Positions 1 through 8,407 are shown, numbered from the stretch's first letter. The stretch is DNA of 64,000 nt from Haliovirga abyssi (GCF_030295325.1 NZ_AP027059.1:2352637-2416636), one strand, 5' to 3'. Notes: generated by a model not told the origin, from the letters alone. Translations and numbers: made by a program.

Positions 1-303
1 AGAAAAAATTGGATTTAAGCTAAATATAACAGCTCCTCTAGCTGCATCTATATATTTTAGACTCAAATGAAAAGCTCCAAGAGATATGGTTACACCTAAA
101 ATCCCAAGTAATGTCAATTTTATAAAATCATTCTTTTTTATTTTCTTTATTTTTTTGAAATCAAATGAAATTAATACAATTCCACTTAAAAAAAATCTCA
201 AAAAAGCTAAATATATAGGGTCTATGTCATTACCTATTATTTTCGACACAACTTCTATTGTACTGAAAAATAAAATTGTAAAAAATATTGCTAAATATCC
301 CAT
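1..303 (-). CDS. EamA/DMT-family membrane transporter, N-terminal part (runs off window)
   Basis: Reading the minus strand from the ATG at 303 gives 101 open codons up to the window edge, so the C-terminal part lies outside. The start has a strong ribosome site (GAGGAGG) 6 bases upstream. The protein begins MGYLAIFFTILFFSTIEV and contains LRFFLSG, a basic loop, then LLGILGVTISLGAF and a YIDAARGA segment. This hydrophobic pattern is typical of the first EamA (drug/metabolite transporter) repeat, which moves small organic solutes across the inner membrane. The substrate cannot be told. It is divergent from the SDR gene at 537, with 233 bases of AT-rich DNA between them. Confidence 0.75.
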   Translation of the reverse strand, partial: MGYLAIFFTILFFSTIEVVSKIIGNDIDPIYLAFLRFFLSGIVLISFDFKKIKKIKKNDFIKLTLLGILGVTISLGAFHLSLKYIDAARGAVIFSLNPIFS

Positions 304-536
304 TTATATCCTCCTCTTTCTCAGAAAAAACATATTTTGTTTTATAAAATCTATTTTTTCTTAAAATTTTTAATTTTATCTATTATTTCTCTTATATAGT
401 ATAACATATTTATTAGTTTTTTTTTAGTTTTTAACAATCTTTTATTTGCTTTTTCTTTATTATTATTGTAAACTTATAATATAAATATATAAGTCACTTA
501 TTTTTTAAATATTATTGGCTTAAAGGAGATGAAACT

Positions 537-1352
537 ATGAATAAAACTATCTTTGTAACTGGCTCTTCTTCTGGTATAGGAAAAGAAACAGTTAAATATT
601 TTCAAAAAAAAGGGTGGAATGTAGCTGCCACAATGAGAAGCCCTGAAAAAGAAAAAGAATTAAACAAATTAGAAAATGTAAAACTTTACAAACTTGATGT
701 TACAGATAATGATTCTATTCTTAGTTCTATAACTTCTGCAATTAATGATTTTGGTAAAATTGATGTGTTACTAAATAACGCAGGATTTGGAACTAATGGA
801 ATATTTGAAGCAGCTACAGATGAACAAATATATAGACAATTTAATGTAAATGTATTTGGTGTAATGAGAGTTATAAAAGGAATTTTGCCACATTTTAAAA
901 ATAACAAAAGCGGAACTATTGTAAATATTTCATCAATGGGAGGATTGGTTACAATACCTTTATATTCGCTTTATCATTCTACAAAATTTGCAATTGAGGG
1001 ATTTATAGAATCTCTACAATTTGAATTAGCTACTTTTAATATTAAATTAAAATTAATAGAGCCAGGTGCAATAAAAACAGATTTTTATTCTCGTTCTAAA
1101 GAGGTTTTAATGAATGATAATCTTAGCGAATATAAAAATTATTTTGATAAAGTTACTAAAAATATAGATAATGCGGGTAATAATGGATTGCCTCCAATTG
1201 CTGTAGCTAAAAAAATATATAAAGCTGTTACTGATAATAGTAATAGATTAAGATATTCAATTGGAAAAGAAGCTCCATATTTGATTGCACTTAAAAGGTT
1301 TATTCCTAACTGGATAGTTTTTAAATTGACGAAATTTGTTATGGAGAAGTGA
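537..1352 (+). CDS. SDR-family NAD(P)-dependent oxidoreductase
   Basis: A 271-residue classical short-chain dehydrogenase/reductase, a cytoplasmic enzyme that reduces carbonyls or oxidises alcohols. Visible motifs are the Rossmann glycine motif TGSSSGIG (8-15), NNAG (80-83), catalytic Ser near 133, and YxxxK as Tyr146/Lys150. The Arg34 after beta-strand 2 suggests NADPH use (inference). Length is normal for the extended-tail classical group. The start has AAAGGAGATG just upstream (521-531). It is one of few plus-strand genes and appears to be transcribed alone; a weak possible promoter (TTGTAA 466-471, TATAAG 488-493) precedes it and a hairpin at 1402-1431 follows. The substrate is unknown. 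Confidence 0.9.
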   Translation: MNKTIFVTGSSSGIGKETVKYFQKKGWNVAATMRSPEKEKELNKLENVKLYKLDVTDNDSILSSITSAINDFGKIDVLLNNAGFGTNGIFEAATDEQIYRQFNVNVFGVMRVIKGILPHFKNNKSGTIVNISSMGGLVTIPLYSLYHSTKFAIEGFIESLQFELATFNIKLKLIEPGAIKTDFYSRSKEVLMNDNLSEYKNYFDKVTKNIDNAGNNGLPPIAVAKKIYKAVTDNSNRLRYSIGKEAPYLIALKRFIPNWIVFKLTKFVMEK

Positions 1353-1401
1353 AATTGAATTGTTTAAGATAAAAATTATTAGCCTTTTACATATTTTCAA
1401 C

Positions 1402-1431
1402 ATCAGGGCGAACAGATAGGTTCGCCCTGAT
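1402..1431. terminator. Hairpin terminator between convergent SDR and psuG genes
   Basis: An 11-bp perfect stem (ATCAGGGCGAA / TTCGCCCTGAT) with an 8-base loop, followed on the plus strand by a T-rich stretch. It sits in the 97-base gap between two converging genes and can serve both. Confidence 0.75.
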
Positions 1432-1449
1432 ATAAAATTTTTCCCTCTT

Positions 1450-2376
1450 CTATCCTAATTCAGAATATTCTTTTGCTATTTTTGCTGCAACTTTTGCATT
1501 ATTATAAACTAATTTTATATTTGAAGCCAAACTATCTCCACCTGTTAAATCTTTTATTTTAGATAATAAAAATGGAGTGCTTTCTTTTCCTTTTATCCCT
1601 TTTTCTTTTGCTTCTTTTACTGCTTTGTCTATTGCTTCATTTATTGTGTAATACTCCATTTGATACTCTTCTGGAATTGGGTTTGCTATTATAAATCCAC
1701 CTTTTAATCCTAAATCCCATTTAGCTTTCATTGCTAATGCTACTTCTTTTTCCTCTTCTATTTTATAATCTACATTAAATCCGCTTTTTCTTGTATAAAA
1801 TGCAGGTAATTCATCTGTTCTTACTCCTACAACTGGCACCCCTTTAGTTTCTAAATATTCCAAAGTTAATCCAATATCCAATATTGATTTTACCCCTGCA
1901 CAAATTACTGCAACATCTGTATTAGCTAATTCTTCCAAATCTGCTGATATATCCATAGTTGTTTCTGCTCCTCTATGCACACCGCCTACTCCTCCTGTTG
2001 CAAAAACTTTTATTCCGGCAAGTGCGGATATTATCATTGTAGATGCTACTGTAGTTGCTCCATCCATTTTTTTTGCTATTATAAATGGTATATCTCTTCT
2101 ACTTGCTTTCGTTACATTTTCCCCTGCTTTTCCTAAATATTCAATTTCATCTTTTGTTAATCCTGCTTTTAATCTTCCATTTAAAATTGCAATTGTTGCT
2201 GGAATTGCTCCATTTGCTCTTACTACTGCTTCCACTTTTAATGCTGTTTCCACATTTTGAGGATATGGCATTCCGTGTGATATAATAGTTGATTCTAACG
2301 CTACTACTGGTTTCCCCTCTTCTATAGCTTTTTTTACCTCTTCATTTACATCTAAATACTTTTTAATATTTAACAT
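1450..2376 (-). CDS. psuG: Pseudouridine-5'-phosphate glycosidase
   Basis: A 308-residue cytoplasmic enzyme that splits pseudouridine 5'-phosphate into uracil and ribose 5-phosphate. It has the family signature [16 protein letters not shown] near the N-terminus, with Glu28, and AGVKSILD with Lys163. These line up with the catalytic Glu31 and Lys166 of the E. coli enzyme (about 312 residues), with a constant offset of 3. The glycine-rich [14 protein letters not shown] segment (125-138) is also present. The ribosome site GGGAGATGAAGT precedes the ATG. The kinase that makes its substrate is the next gene upstream in the same direction (2800-3894), but a 423-base spacer with repeats separates them. 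Confidence 0.96.
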   Translation of the reverse strand: MLNIKKYLDVNEEVKKAIEEGKPVVALESTIISHGMPYPQNVETALKVEAVVRANGAIPATIAILNGRLKAGLTKDEIEYLGKAGENVTKASRRDIPFIIAKKMDGATTVASTMIISALAGIKVFATGGVGGVHRGAETTMDISADLEELANTDVAVICAGVKSILDIGLTLEYLETKGVPVVGVRTDELPAFYTRKSGFNVDYKIEEEKEVALAMKAKWDLGLKGGFIIANPIPEEYQMEYYTINEAIDKAVKEAKEKGIKGKESTPFLLSKIKDLTGGDSLASNIKLVYNNAKVAAKIAKEYSELG

Positions 2377-2470
2377 TACTTCATCTCCCTTTTTATATAT
2401 TATATTTGTATTTTATCCAGTTATAAATCACGCTCTCATTAAATTAAGAATAATTTCCAAAACTAAAAGA

Positions 2471-2761
2471 TTCAGCACAAAGAAAGAAGATCACAAAGAA
2501 GCACAAAGAGAAGCTTATAAAATTAATTTATATATTTCTATCTCTATAATAAAAAAATTATTAACTAAAAAATAAGCTACGCTTCAGCTCGTAAAGTGTA
2601 AATATTTCCCTAAAATTTTGGTTTCTGAAAAATTTTGCCTTAGAAAATCGCATATTTCAAAAAAACTGCATAGCTTATTTTCTAAATAAATTTATACTTT
2701 CCTAATAACTAAAAAAATGTTTTCTTCGTGTATCTTAGCGTTCTCCTTTCTTTGTGCTGAA
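2471..2761. repeat. Intergenic element with TTCAGCAC...GTGCTGAA ends (copy A, long form)
   Basis: Bounded by TTCAGCACAAAG on the left and CTTTGTGCTGAA on the right, a perfect 12-base terminal inverted repeat. Compared with the copies at 6553 and 6727, this one is reversed: its right arm (2715-2761) read backwards matches their left arm, including the CTAAGATACAC(A/G)AAGAAAACAT stretch, and its left arm matches their GGGTCACGAAGAGG arm. It carries about 160 extra bases in the centre, including inverted pieces of a second repeat family. It fills most of the psuK-psuG spacer (2377-2799), in which no gene is seen. Confidence 0.8.
2564..2717. repeat. Inverted pair of GCGTAGCTTATTTTT repeats inside copy A
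   Basis: At 2564-2587 the minus strand reads CTGAAGCGTAGCTTATTTTT. At 2664-2717 the plus strand reads CTGCATAGCTTATTTT followed by AAATAAATTTATACTTT. The latter is closely related to 5655-5709, and shorter pieces occur at 24838-24861 and 62036-62078. The pair would form a large stem-loop. Confidence 0.6.
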
Positions 2762-2799
2762 CGAATTACCGCCTTTATGTATTGTCAATTTCTCTTAAT

Positions 2800-3894
2800 C
2801 TAACGCTCTAGTTCTCTTTCAATTTTATGTATCTCCTCTACTGATAGCTTAGGATTTATTGTTTCTTCACTTGAAATTGCTACAATACTTGCCATTGCGC
2901 TAAATTTTACGCTTTCATATATATCCAATGAATTTATATGCGAATACGCCAGTCCTGCTGCAAAAGCATCTCCTGCTCCACTTGCATTTACCATTTTTAC
3001 TTTTTTAGTTTTGAATATACCACTTTTTTCTTCATTTTGATAATAAACCCCATCTTCTCCTAATGTTATTATTACTGTTTTTACTCCTTTATTTATAAAA
3101 ATATCCCCTGCTTTTTTCAAATCTGAATCTGTTTTTATTTTTATCCCTGTAAGTATTTCTGCTTCTATTTTATTTGGCTTTATTATTTGAAAATATCCAA
3201 TTATATCTTTTATTTTCATAGCTTTTGAAGTAGATACTGTGTCTAATAAAAATTCTGTATCTCCGCTAAATTCTTTTACTATATATTCGATTGTTTCTTT
3301 TGGTATGTTTGTGTCTATAACGCATAAATTAGAATTTTTAATTATTTTATCTTTTGTTTTTATAAACTCTACATTCATATTTTCAAAAATATCCATTGCA
3401 GCAATTGCAACATCCATATTTCCATTTTCATCTAAAATAGACAAATATGTAGAACTATTACTATTCTTCATTATCAAAGAATTCTCTATTTTTATCCCAA
3501 CTTCCCTAGAATGTTCCGTTATATTGTCAGCGTATATATCGTCCCCTAAAACTGTTATTAAATTTGTATCAATCCCTAATTTAACTAAATTTTCTGATAT
3601 ATTTCTTCCAACACCTCCCAATGCCAATTTTATTGCGCCAGGATTAGAATCATTTTTTATTAATTTCTTAAAAGGAAACCCATAAATATCAATATTTGCT
3701 CCGCCAACTACACAAACATATGGATTTTCTCTTACAATATATCCTTTTCCTGTAATATAACCCTTTTTTATCAAATTACTAATATGAACTGCAGCTCCTG
3801 ACCTTGTTATCCCTAATTTTTCAGCTAATTCTTTTTGAGAAATAAGAGGATTTTTTCTTATTTCTTCTAATATTTGATTCTCTCTATTTGTCAT
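2800..3894 (-). CDS. Winged-helix PfkB-family sugar kinase, probable pseudouridine kinase
   Basis: A 364-residue protein with an N-terminal winged helix-turn-helix (about 1-60; SQKELAEKLGITRSGAAVHI) joined to a PfkB/ribokinase kinase. Kinase marks are GGANIDIYG, GGVGRNISENL and the C-terminal signature NASGAGDAFAAGLAYS with the catalytic Asp. It phosphorylates a nucleoside or sugar, most likely pseudouridine since psuG follows downstream. The wHTH fusion is the YeiI-like architecture, so it may also regulate its own promoter. Two ATGs follow the AAAGGAGG site; the second (3894) has the better spacing, so I use that start. A consensus promoter and an 18-bp inverted repeat lie directly upstream. 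Confidence 0.85.
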   Translation of the reverse strand: MTNRENQILEEIRKNPLISQKELAEKLGITRSGAAVHISNLIKKGYITGKGYIVRENPYVCVVGGANIDIYGFPFKKLIKNDSNPGAIKLALGGVGRNISENLVKLGIDTNLITVLGDDIYADNITEHSREVGIKIENSLIMKNSNSSTYLSILDENGNMDVAIAAMDIFENMNVEFIKTKDKIIKNSNLCVIDTNIPKETIEYIVKEFSGDTEFLLDTVSTSKAMKIKDIIGYFQIIKPNKIEAEILTGIKIKTDSDLKKAGDIFINKGVKTVIITLGEDGVYYQNEEKSGIFKTKKVKMVNASGAGDAFAAGLAYSHINSLDIYESVKFSAMASIVAISSEETINPKLSVEEIHKIERELER

Positions 3895-3910
3895 CATACC
3901 TCCTTTTTCC

Positions 3911-3952
3911 AAAATTAACAAAAGTTTAGCTTGTTAAACTTTTGTTAATTTT
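3911..3952. promoter_or_regulatory. 18-bp perfect inverted repeat at the kinase transcription start (likely operator)
   Basis: AAAATTAACAAAAGTTTA at 3911-3928 and its exact reverse complement at 3935-3952, separated by 6 bases. It starts one base downstream of the -10 box and ends just before the ribosome site, so a protein bound here would block transcription. It could instead form a leader hairpin. The wHTH domain of the adjacent gene product is the obvious candidate ligand (inference). Confidence 0.8.
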
Positions 3953-3953
3953 G

Positions 3954-3982
3954 ATTATACAACATTTTTGTTATATTTTCAA
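3954..3982 (-). promoter_or_regulatory. Sigma70-type promoter of the wHTH-PfkB kinase gene
   Basis: On the minus strand TTGAAA (3977-3982), a 17-base spacer, then TATAAT (3954-3959). This is near-consensus and correctly placed about 60 bases before the start codon. Confidence 0.8.
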
Positions 3983-4043
3983 CTCTTTTTTATAAAAAGT
4001 TGTAGAGGAAATGTTGCACGTGCCAAAATATCAATAAAATCAA

Positions 4044-4075
4044 AAAAAGCAAAAGAATTAAATCTTTTGCTTTTT
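4044..4075 (-). terminator. Hairpin terminator after the lipoprotein/hydrolase pair
   Basis: A 13-bp perfect stem AAAAAGCAAAAGA / TCTTTTGCTTTTT with a 6-base loop, about 40 bases past the stop codon of the hydrolase gene. The A/T runs make it usable in either direction. Confidence 0.75.
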
Positions 4076-4116
4076 CCCAAAATTAATATTTTTTATATTT
4101 TCAATTTTTATTATTC

Positions 4117-4962
4117 CTAATTATCACTAACCATCTTTATAATCTCAGCTTTTGTTTTATCATCTAATTTTTCTCCAATATCATCATGTCCTGCACCTTC
4201 GACTATCATAAGCTTTTTAGTCCCTCTAGCTTTATTAAATAGATCTTTTGAATTACTCGGTGATACCATTTTATCATTAGAGCCATGAATGAATAGTACA
4301 TTGCTGTTTATTTTGTCAATTTTATTAATATTGTCATATTTGGCATCAGATATCCATGATCCTGGTATATCAAAACTTGTGAATCCTTTTAATTCATTTG
4401 TAAAATCTGTAAATGCAGACATAGTAATAAGAGATTTTTCATTCTCTTTAGTTGCTAAATCTATAGCCACTGCACTTCCAAGCGAATGACCCATAATTAT
4501 TATATTCCCATCTTTAAATTTACCACTATCTATTGTTAATAAATAATTATAAGCATACTGGGCATCTTCATATGTACTTGCTTCTGTTGTTGTAAATCCT
4601 GATGACTGTCCATATCCTCTATATTCCATTGCAAAGAAATTAATTCCATTTTCATAAAAGAAATTTGCCATCTCTATTTGAGTTCCTTTATCTATTCTCC
4701 CACCATTTCCATGAAAAAACAGAACAATTTTATCTTTGTAAACATCATTTTTTCCTTTTACATATAATCCATAATTATCACAATTTCCATAATTCATTTT
4801 TACAAGTTCCCAACTATCTTTTGGAATTTTTAATTCAGAAAAGTTATAATCACTATTTTTGCTATTCCCAGCAAATAAAACGCTTCTTTCCATATCTACA
4901 CATGAAACTGTATTTATTATTAATACAAAGCCTATAAAAATATTTTTCATAATTTTTTTCAT
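4117..4962 (-). CDS. Alpha/beta hydrolase, probable membrane-attached lipoprotein
   Basis: A 281-residue alpha/beta-fold serine hydrolase. It shows the oxyanion segment FFHGNGG, the nucleophile elbow GHSLG, a late Asp in HGSNDKMV and a His in GAGHDD, i.e. a complete Ser-Asp-His triad. The N-terminus is a signal sequence ending NTVSC, a plausible though imperfect lipobox, so it may be anchored in a membrane. The EYRGYGQSSG segment resembles the BEM46/YqiA-type group often annotated as alpha/beta hydrolase without known substrate. It follows the lipoprotein gene by 12 bases and is probably co-transcribed with it. The start at 4962 has GAAGGAGATAAATT upstream. Confidence 0.85.
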   Translation of the reverse strand: MKKIMKNIFIGFVLIINTVSCVDMERSVLFAGNSKNSDYNFSELKIPKDSWELVKMNYGNCDNYGLYVKGKNDVYKDKIVLFFHGNGGRIDKGTQIEMANFFYENGINFFAMEYRGYGQSSGFTTTEASTYEDAQYAYNYLLTIDSGKFKDGNIIIMGHSLGSAVAIDLATKENEKSLITMSAFTDFTNELKGFTSFDIPGSWISDAKYDNINKIDKINSNVLFIHGSNDKMVSPSNSKDLFNKARGTKKLMIVEGAGHDDIGEKLDDKTKAEIIKMVSDN

Positions 4963-4974
4963 AATTTATCTCCT

Positions 4975-5574
4975 TCATTGTTTTATTGTAGTCCCAAACA
5001 TAATAACTGGATATCCGAAATCTGCCATCATATTTTTATACCCTATATTATTTACACCAATTTCTAAATCTAATGCCCATTTTTCTCTAATTTTATATTC
5101 AACTCCAAGTTTAATATTTGTTTTTAAACTAACTTTTTTTTCATCACTTCTAAACTCAGTTAATTCTTCAAAGACCATATATCCACCCCATTTTTCACCT
5201 TCATATTTTGGAACAAATCCAATAACAGGATAAATTTTTATATCTGATGTTTTCAACGAATAAAGTGTTGGAAATGATAGATATCCATTTAAAGTTGGTC
5301 TTTTTCCATTTTGTTTTATTATATTTTTTACCAATGCAGGTTCAAACATAATAATATTTTTTGAAGCAAATACAGGTGAAGTTATATTCATATCTAAATT
5401 TAATTTATCATTAACTCCATATTTTACTCCGCCACTTATATTTGGAGATGAATTCATTCCTACTGCTATTTCATAAACAACATCATCTTTTTTTACCATA
5501 TTTTTACCAACTGATAAACCTGTACATCCTGTTATTAGCAAACATAAACTCGCTACAACTATTATTATTTTCAC
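4975..5574 (-). CDS. Hypothetical lipoprotein, beta-rich
   Basis: I do not recognise the family. The best start is a GTG at 5574, preceded by GAGGAGGGCAAA; this gives 199 residues beginning with a short hydrophobic signal and the lipobox LITGC. An upstream in-frame extension to 5697 would lack a ribosome site and cover repeat DNA, so I reject it. The mature part is made of alternating hydrophobic/polar strands (for example KLNLDMNITSPV, SLKTNIKLGVEYKI and WALDLEIGVNNIG), as in small outer-membrane beta-barrels. It is probably an outer-membrane lipoprotein co-transcribed with the downstream hydrolase. Confidence 0.7.
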   Translation of the reverse strand: MKIIIVVASLCLLITGCTGLSVGKNMVKKDDVVYEIAVGMNSSPNISGGVKYGVNDKLNLDMNITSPVFASKNIIMFEPALVKNIIKQNGKRPTLNGYLSFPTLYSLKTSDIKIYPVIGFVPKYEGEKWGGYMVFEELTEFRSDEKKVSLKTNIKLGVEYKIREKWALDLEIGVNNIGYKNMMADFGYPVIMFGTTIKQ

Positions 5575-5654
5575 TTTGCCCTCCTCTTTCTGTTTTAGAA
5601 TATTATGTTTTATAATACCACTTATAATATTTTTTGTCAAAACGTTTATAATAG

Positions 5655-5709
5655 CAAAAACAGCGTAGCTTATTTTTTGAATAAATTTATACTTCACTAA
5701 TAAATAAAA
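5655..5709. repeat. GCGTAGCTTATTTTTT...ATAAATTTATACTT repeat
   Basis: This stretch is about 85% identical by eye to 2659-2717 over some 55 bases, with the core AGCTTATTTT and AATAAATTTATACTT. It lies between the lipoprotein gene and the terminator of the hydrogenase-like operon. Confidence 0.65.
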
Positions 5710-5710
5710 A

Positions 5711-5736
5711 AAAGAGCTGTATAATTACAGCCCTTT
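5711..5736 (-). terminator. Terminator of the hydrogenase-like (Ehr) operon
   Basis: On the minus strand AAAGGGCTGT, short loop, ACAGCTCTTT (one G-U pair), then a run of T, immediately after the stop codon at 5740. A classic intrinsic terminator. Confidence 0.85.
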
Positions 5737-5739
5737 TAT

Positions 5740-6495
5740 TTATTTATCTTTTTTAAAGAATTTAACCAAAGCATATAAAAGTGTCATAGGATGTGGTGGA
5801 CATCCAGGAACAAACAGGTCAACTTTAAATAGATTACTTACACCATTTAATTGCTCTTTATTATCTCTAAATACTCCTCCAGATAATGCACAAGCTCCCG
5901 AAGCTATTACAACTTTTGGATTTGGAACTGCCTCATACGCTTTTTTTAACGCATATTCCATATTTTTAGTTACAGGCCCTACAATTAATAATCCATCAGC
6001 ATGTCTTGGAGATGCTGCAAATTGTATCCCAAATCTTGACAAATCATAAACTGGAGTATTTAATACATTAATATCTGCCTCACAAGAATTACATCCTCCA
6101 GCTGAAACAACTCTAAGCTGCAAAGCTCCTCCAAATATTTTTTTAAAATATTCTTTACTCTCTATTTCCATTTTTTTATTTTCTTTATCTATTATCAAAT
6201 CATTTTCATTTGTAACACCCATCTCAAAATTTTGAGAAAATTTAACAAATTCTCCATTAGCAACTCTTTCACATTCACCACAAAAAGTACATTTTCTCAA
6301 ATCAATACTTTTATTTTCTACATTAATAGCATCTTGAGGACATATTTTTGCACACTCTTCAACTACTTCTTTAGAACATTCAGGATTAATTACCGGTACT
6401 CCTCTATAATTTTTAGGAAGAGAAATTTTCCCTTTTGGATATTTAGATGTTCTATTCCCTTGCTCCGCTCTATTTTTAATTATATCTATAAACAT
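5740..6495 (-). CDS. NuoB/HyfI-like small subunit with N-terminal ferredoxin domain
   Basis: A 251-residue iron-sulfur protein of a membrane-bound complex related to group 4 hydrogenases and complex I. The N-terminal part carries cysteines at 40, 48, 52, 69, 72 and 75; the CxxCxxC plus CP pattern suggests one [4Fe-4S] cluster, while a second ferredoxin cluster looks incomplete. The C-terminal domain has the NuoB-type ligands: Cys135 and Cys138 (GCNSCEAD), Cys202 (SGACALSGG) and Cys232 (PGCPPHP). It should pass electrons to or from the large subunit. It is the last gene of the operon, cut off from the others by a 385-base spacer with a tandem repeat, and is followed by a strong terminator. Confidence 0.9.
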   Translation of the reverse strand: MFIDIIKNRAEQGNRTSKYPKGKISLPKNYRGVPVINPECSKEVVEECAKICPQDAINVENKSIDLRKCTFCGECERVANGEFVKFSQNFEMGVTNENDLIIDKENKKMEIESKEYFKKIFGGALQLRVVSAGGCNSCEADINVLNTPVYDLSRFGIQFAASPRHADGLLIVGPVTKNMEYALKKAYEAVPNPKVVIASGACALSGGVFRDNKEQLNGVSNLFKVDLFVPGCPPHPMTLLYALVKFFKKDK

Positions 6496-6552
6496 TTTTA
6501 TTACCTCACTTTTTTATGTTTTTCTTATATTTATTATTACTACTTTAATTCT

Positions 6553-6683
6553 TTCAGCACAAAGACGCAAAGAACACTAAGATACACAAAGAAAACATTT
6601 TTTATTATTTGCGTATAAACGGATTATCCCTATATATAAGCCCCTCTTCGTGACCCTTTGCGCTCTCCTTTCTTCGTGCTGAA
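6553..6683. repeat. TTCAGCAC...GTGCTGAA element, tandem unit 1
   Basis: A 131-base unit that starts TTCAGCACAAAGACGCAAAG and ends CCTTTCTTCGTGCTGAA. The arms are imperfect inverted repeats rich in CAAAG/CTTTG words; the centre reads AAACGGATTATCCC. It repeats as unit 2 with a period of 174 bases, the flanking AT-rich spacer being duplicated too. It sits inside the hydrogenase-like operon between the NuoCD-like and NuoB-like genes. The 6496-6880 spacer holds nothing else recognisable. Confidence 0.85.
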
Positions 6684-6726
6684 TCTTTTATTCTTTTCTT
6701 ATATTTACTATTAATACTTTAATTCT

Positions 6727-6856
6727 TTCAGCACAAAGACGCAAAAACTCTAAGATACATTAAGGAAACATCTTTTATTATTTGCATATAAACGGATTAT
6801 CCCTATACATAAGCCCCTCTTCGTGACCCTTTGCGCTCTCCTTTCTTTGTGCTGAA
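6727..6856. repeat. TTCAGCAC...GTGCTGAA element, tandem unit 2
   Basis: A 130-base unit nearly identical to unit 1, differing mainly by a small deletion around 6745 and scattered substitutions. It ends 24 bases downstream of the NuoCD-like stop codon. The tandem arrangement implies duplication after insertion. Confidence 0.85.
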
Positions 6857-6880
6857 TCTTTTATTCCTTTCTTCATCTCC

Positions 6881-8407
6881 CTACAAATCAAACCCACAAT
6901 ACGACAAATTAAAACTTTTATTACAAACAGGAAAATCAGCTATAGCTTCATTTCTTAATGCAAATGCAAGTCCATCCCAATTATGAAAAGATGGGTCTTT
7001 TATCTTATATCTCAATATCTCGCTTTTAGAATCTGTAATCACACAATGAGAAAGCTCTCCTCTCCATCCTTCCTGCATTGTTACAACCAAACTATTTACC
7101 CCTAACTCTATCTCTTTTTTCTCCTCATTTTCACTCTCTTTTTCCCCATAAAATTCCAACTCTTTCAAAAAACGTTCTACCAATTCAAATGACTCTTTAA
7201 CTTCTCTATATCTCATTAATGCTCTAGCTAATACATCTCCTGATTTTTCTCTTATTTTCTCAACTTTTACTTTTTCCCAAATTCCAGTTGGAAAACTATC
7301 TCTTACATCATATTTTATTCCACTTGCTCTTGCAGTAAATCCAACCATTCCAAGCTGTTCTGCTGTTTCTTTGTTTACTTTTCCTGTATCTTCAAATCTT
7401 CCAACTACTCCTGCTTGTGCAAATATCATATCCCCAACATGTATAGTCTCTTTTTTTAGTTGCTCCAATCTCTTTAAATAATCATTTTTTTGACTTTCAC
7501 TAATTTCAAATCTTGCTTTTTTAGCTCTTATTAATCCTTTTCCAAATCTATTCCCGCAAATATCAAGCAATATATTTAAAAAATCTCCTCTCATTCTCCC
7601 ATAATATGCTGCTGGTGGCAAAAATGCTACATCTCCACTAAGAGCTCCTAAATCTCCAACATGATTTGCTATTCTTTCTAATTCCAAAGCTATTCCTCTT
7701 ATTAAAAGTTGATTTTTATCTAATTTTATATCTGCCAAACTTTCTATTGCTTCTGAAAATGCTATTGAATTCCCAATTGTTGTATCCCCTGCCACACTTT
7801 CTATTATTAATGGTAATTTTTTCATAGATGCTTTTAAAAGTTGCTTTTCTACTCCTCTGTGTTGATATCCATGTTGTATTTCTAAATGTAAAACTTTTTC
7901 CCCTATACAATTAAATCTAAAATGACCAGGTTCTATAACTCCTGCATGAATTGGTCCCACTGCTACTTGATGAATCTCTTCTCCTTCCACTTCATAAAAT
8001 GGATAATTTCCAGGAATAACCTCTTTATAATCATTTTTAAAAGCATCCTTTTTCCCAGTATAATTTTTGTGATATCTTAAAGATTTCATCCAGGGATGAT
8101 TAATTATTTCTATTCCAAATTGTTCTGCTAACTCTCTTTCAAACATATTTAGTTGTGGAATTTTATTTGTTAAACTTTCATATTTATTAGGTGCTTCTGT
8201 TATTCCTAACCATAATTTTTCTGTTCTTAATATTGCTACTAATTTTATTTTTTTATTTTCATCTTTAAATCCAAAATATTGAACTATTTTTGCATTTTTT
8301 TCAGACAATTCTAACATTTCATTATAAAAATCTTTAAACTCCATTATTGTAATATTCTCTAAATTTATCTTTTCTCCATTTTTTATATTTATAAATTTAT
8401 TATTCAT
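6881..8407 (-). CDS. NuoCD/HyfG-like large subunit lacking Ni-Fe ligands (Ehr type)
   Basis: A 508-residue fusion of a NuoC-like 30-kDa domain (signature ERELAEQFGI at 90-99) and a NuoD/HycE-like large-subunit domain (from about 145; QHGYQHRGVEK). In true group 4 [NiFe] hydrogenases the metal ligands are CxxC in the ERVCGIC region and CxxC near the C-terminus. Here the first reads ESVAGDTTIGNS (203-214) and the last nine residues are NLSYCGFDL, so both pairs are lost. The protein cannot hold a Ni-Fe centre in the usual way and belongs with the 'hydrogenase-related' complexes. It overlaps the HyfF-like gene by 8 bases, showing tight coupling. Confidence 0.92.
   Translation of the reverse strand: MNNKFINIKNGEKINLENITIMEFKDFYNEMLELSEKNAKIVQYFGFKDENKKIKLVAILRTEKLWLGITEAPNKYESLTNKIPQLNMFERELAEQFGIEIINHPWMKSLRYHKNYTGKKDAFKNDYKEVIPGNYPFYEVEGEEIHQVAVGPIHAGVIEPGHFRFNCIGEKVLHLEIQHGYQHRGVEKQLLKASMKKLPLIIESVAGDTTIGNSIAFSEAIESLADIKLDKNQLLIRGIALELERIANHVGDLGALSGDVAFLPPAAYYGRMRGDFLNILLDICGNRFGKGLIRAKKARFEISESQKNDYLKRLEQLKKETIHVGDMIFAQAGVVGRFEDTGKVNKETAEQLGMVGFTARASGIKYDVRDSFPTGIWEKVKVEKIREKSGDVLARALMRYREVKESFELVERFLKELEFYGEKESENEEKKEIELGVNSLVVTMQEGWRGELSHCVITDSKSEILRYKIKDPSFHNWDGLAFALRNEAIADFPVCNKSFNLSYCGFDL

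Noticed and set aside
85-364. Plus-strand frame of 92 codons at the left edge
   Set aside because: It is the shadow of the minus-strand EamA gene, which has a clear start and transporter-like segments.
2377-2799. Riboswitch for pseudouridine or purines upstream of psuG
   Set aside because: The spacer is explained by repeat elements; no conserved riboswitch core is seen.
4975-5697. Longer frame for the lipoprotein gene from 5697
   Set aside because: The extra N-terminus is translated repeat DNA and would bury the lipoprotein signal; the GTG at 5574 has a strong ribosome site.
6496-6880. CRISPR array suspected from the regular repeats
   Set aside because: Only two 130-base units with similar spacers; no short direct repeats with unique spacers and no cas genes.
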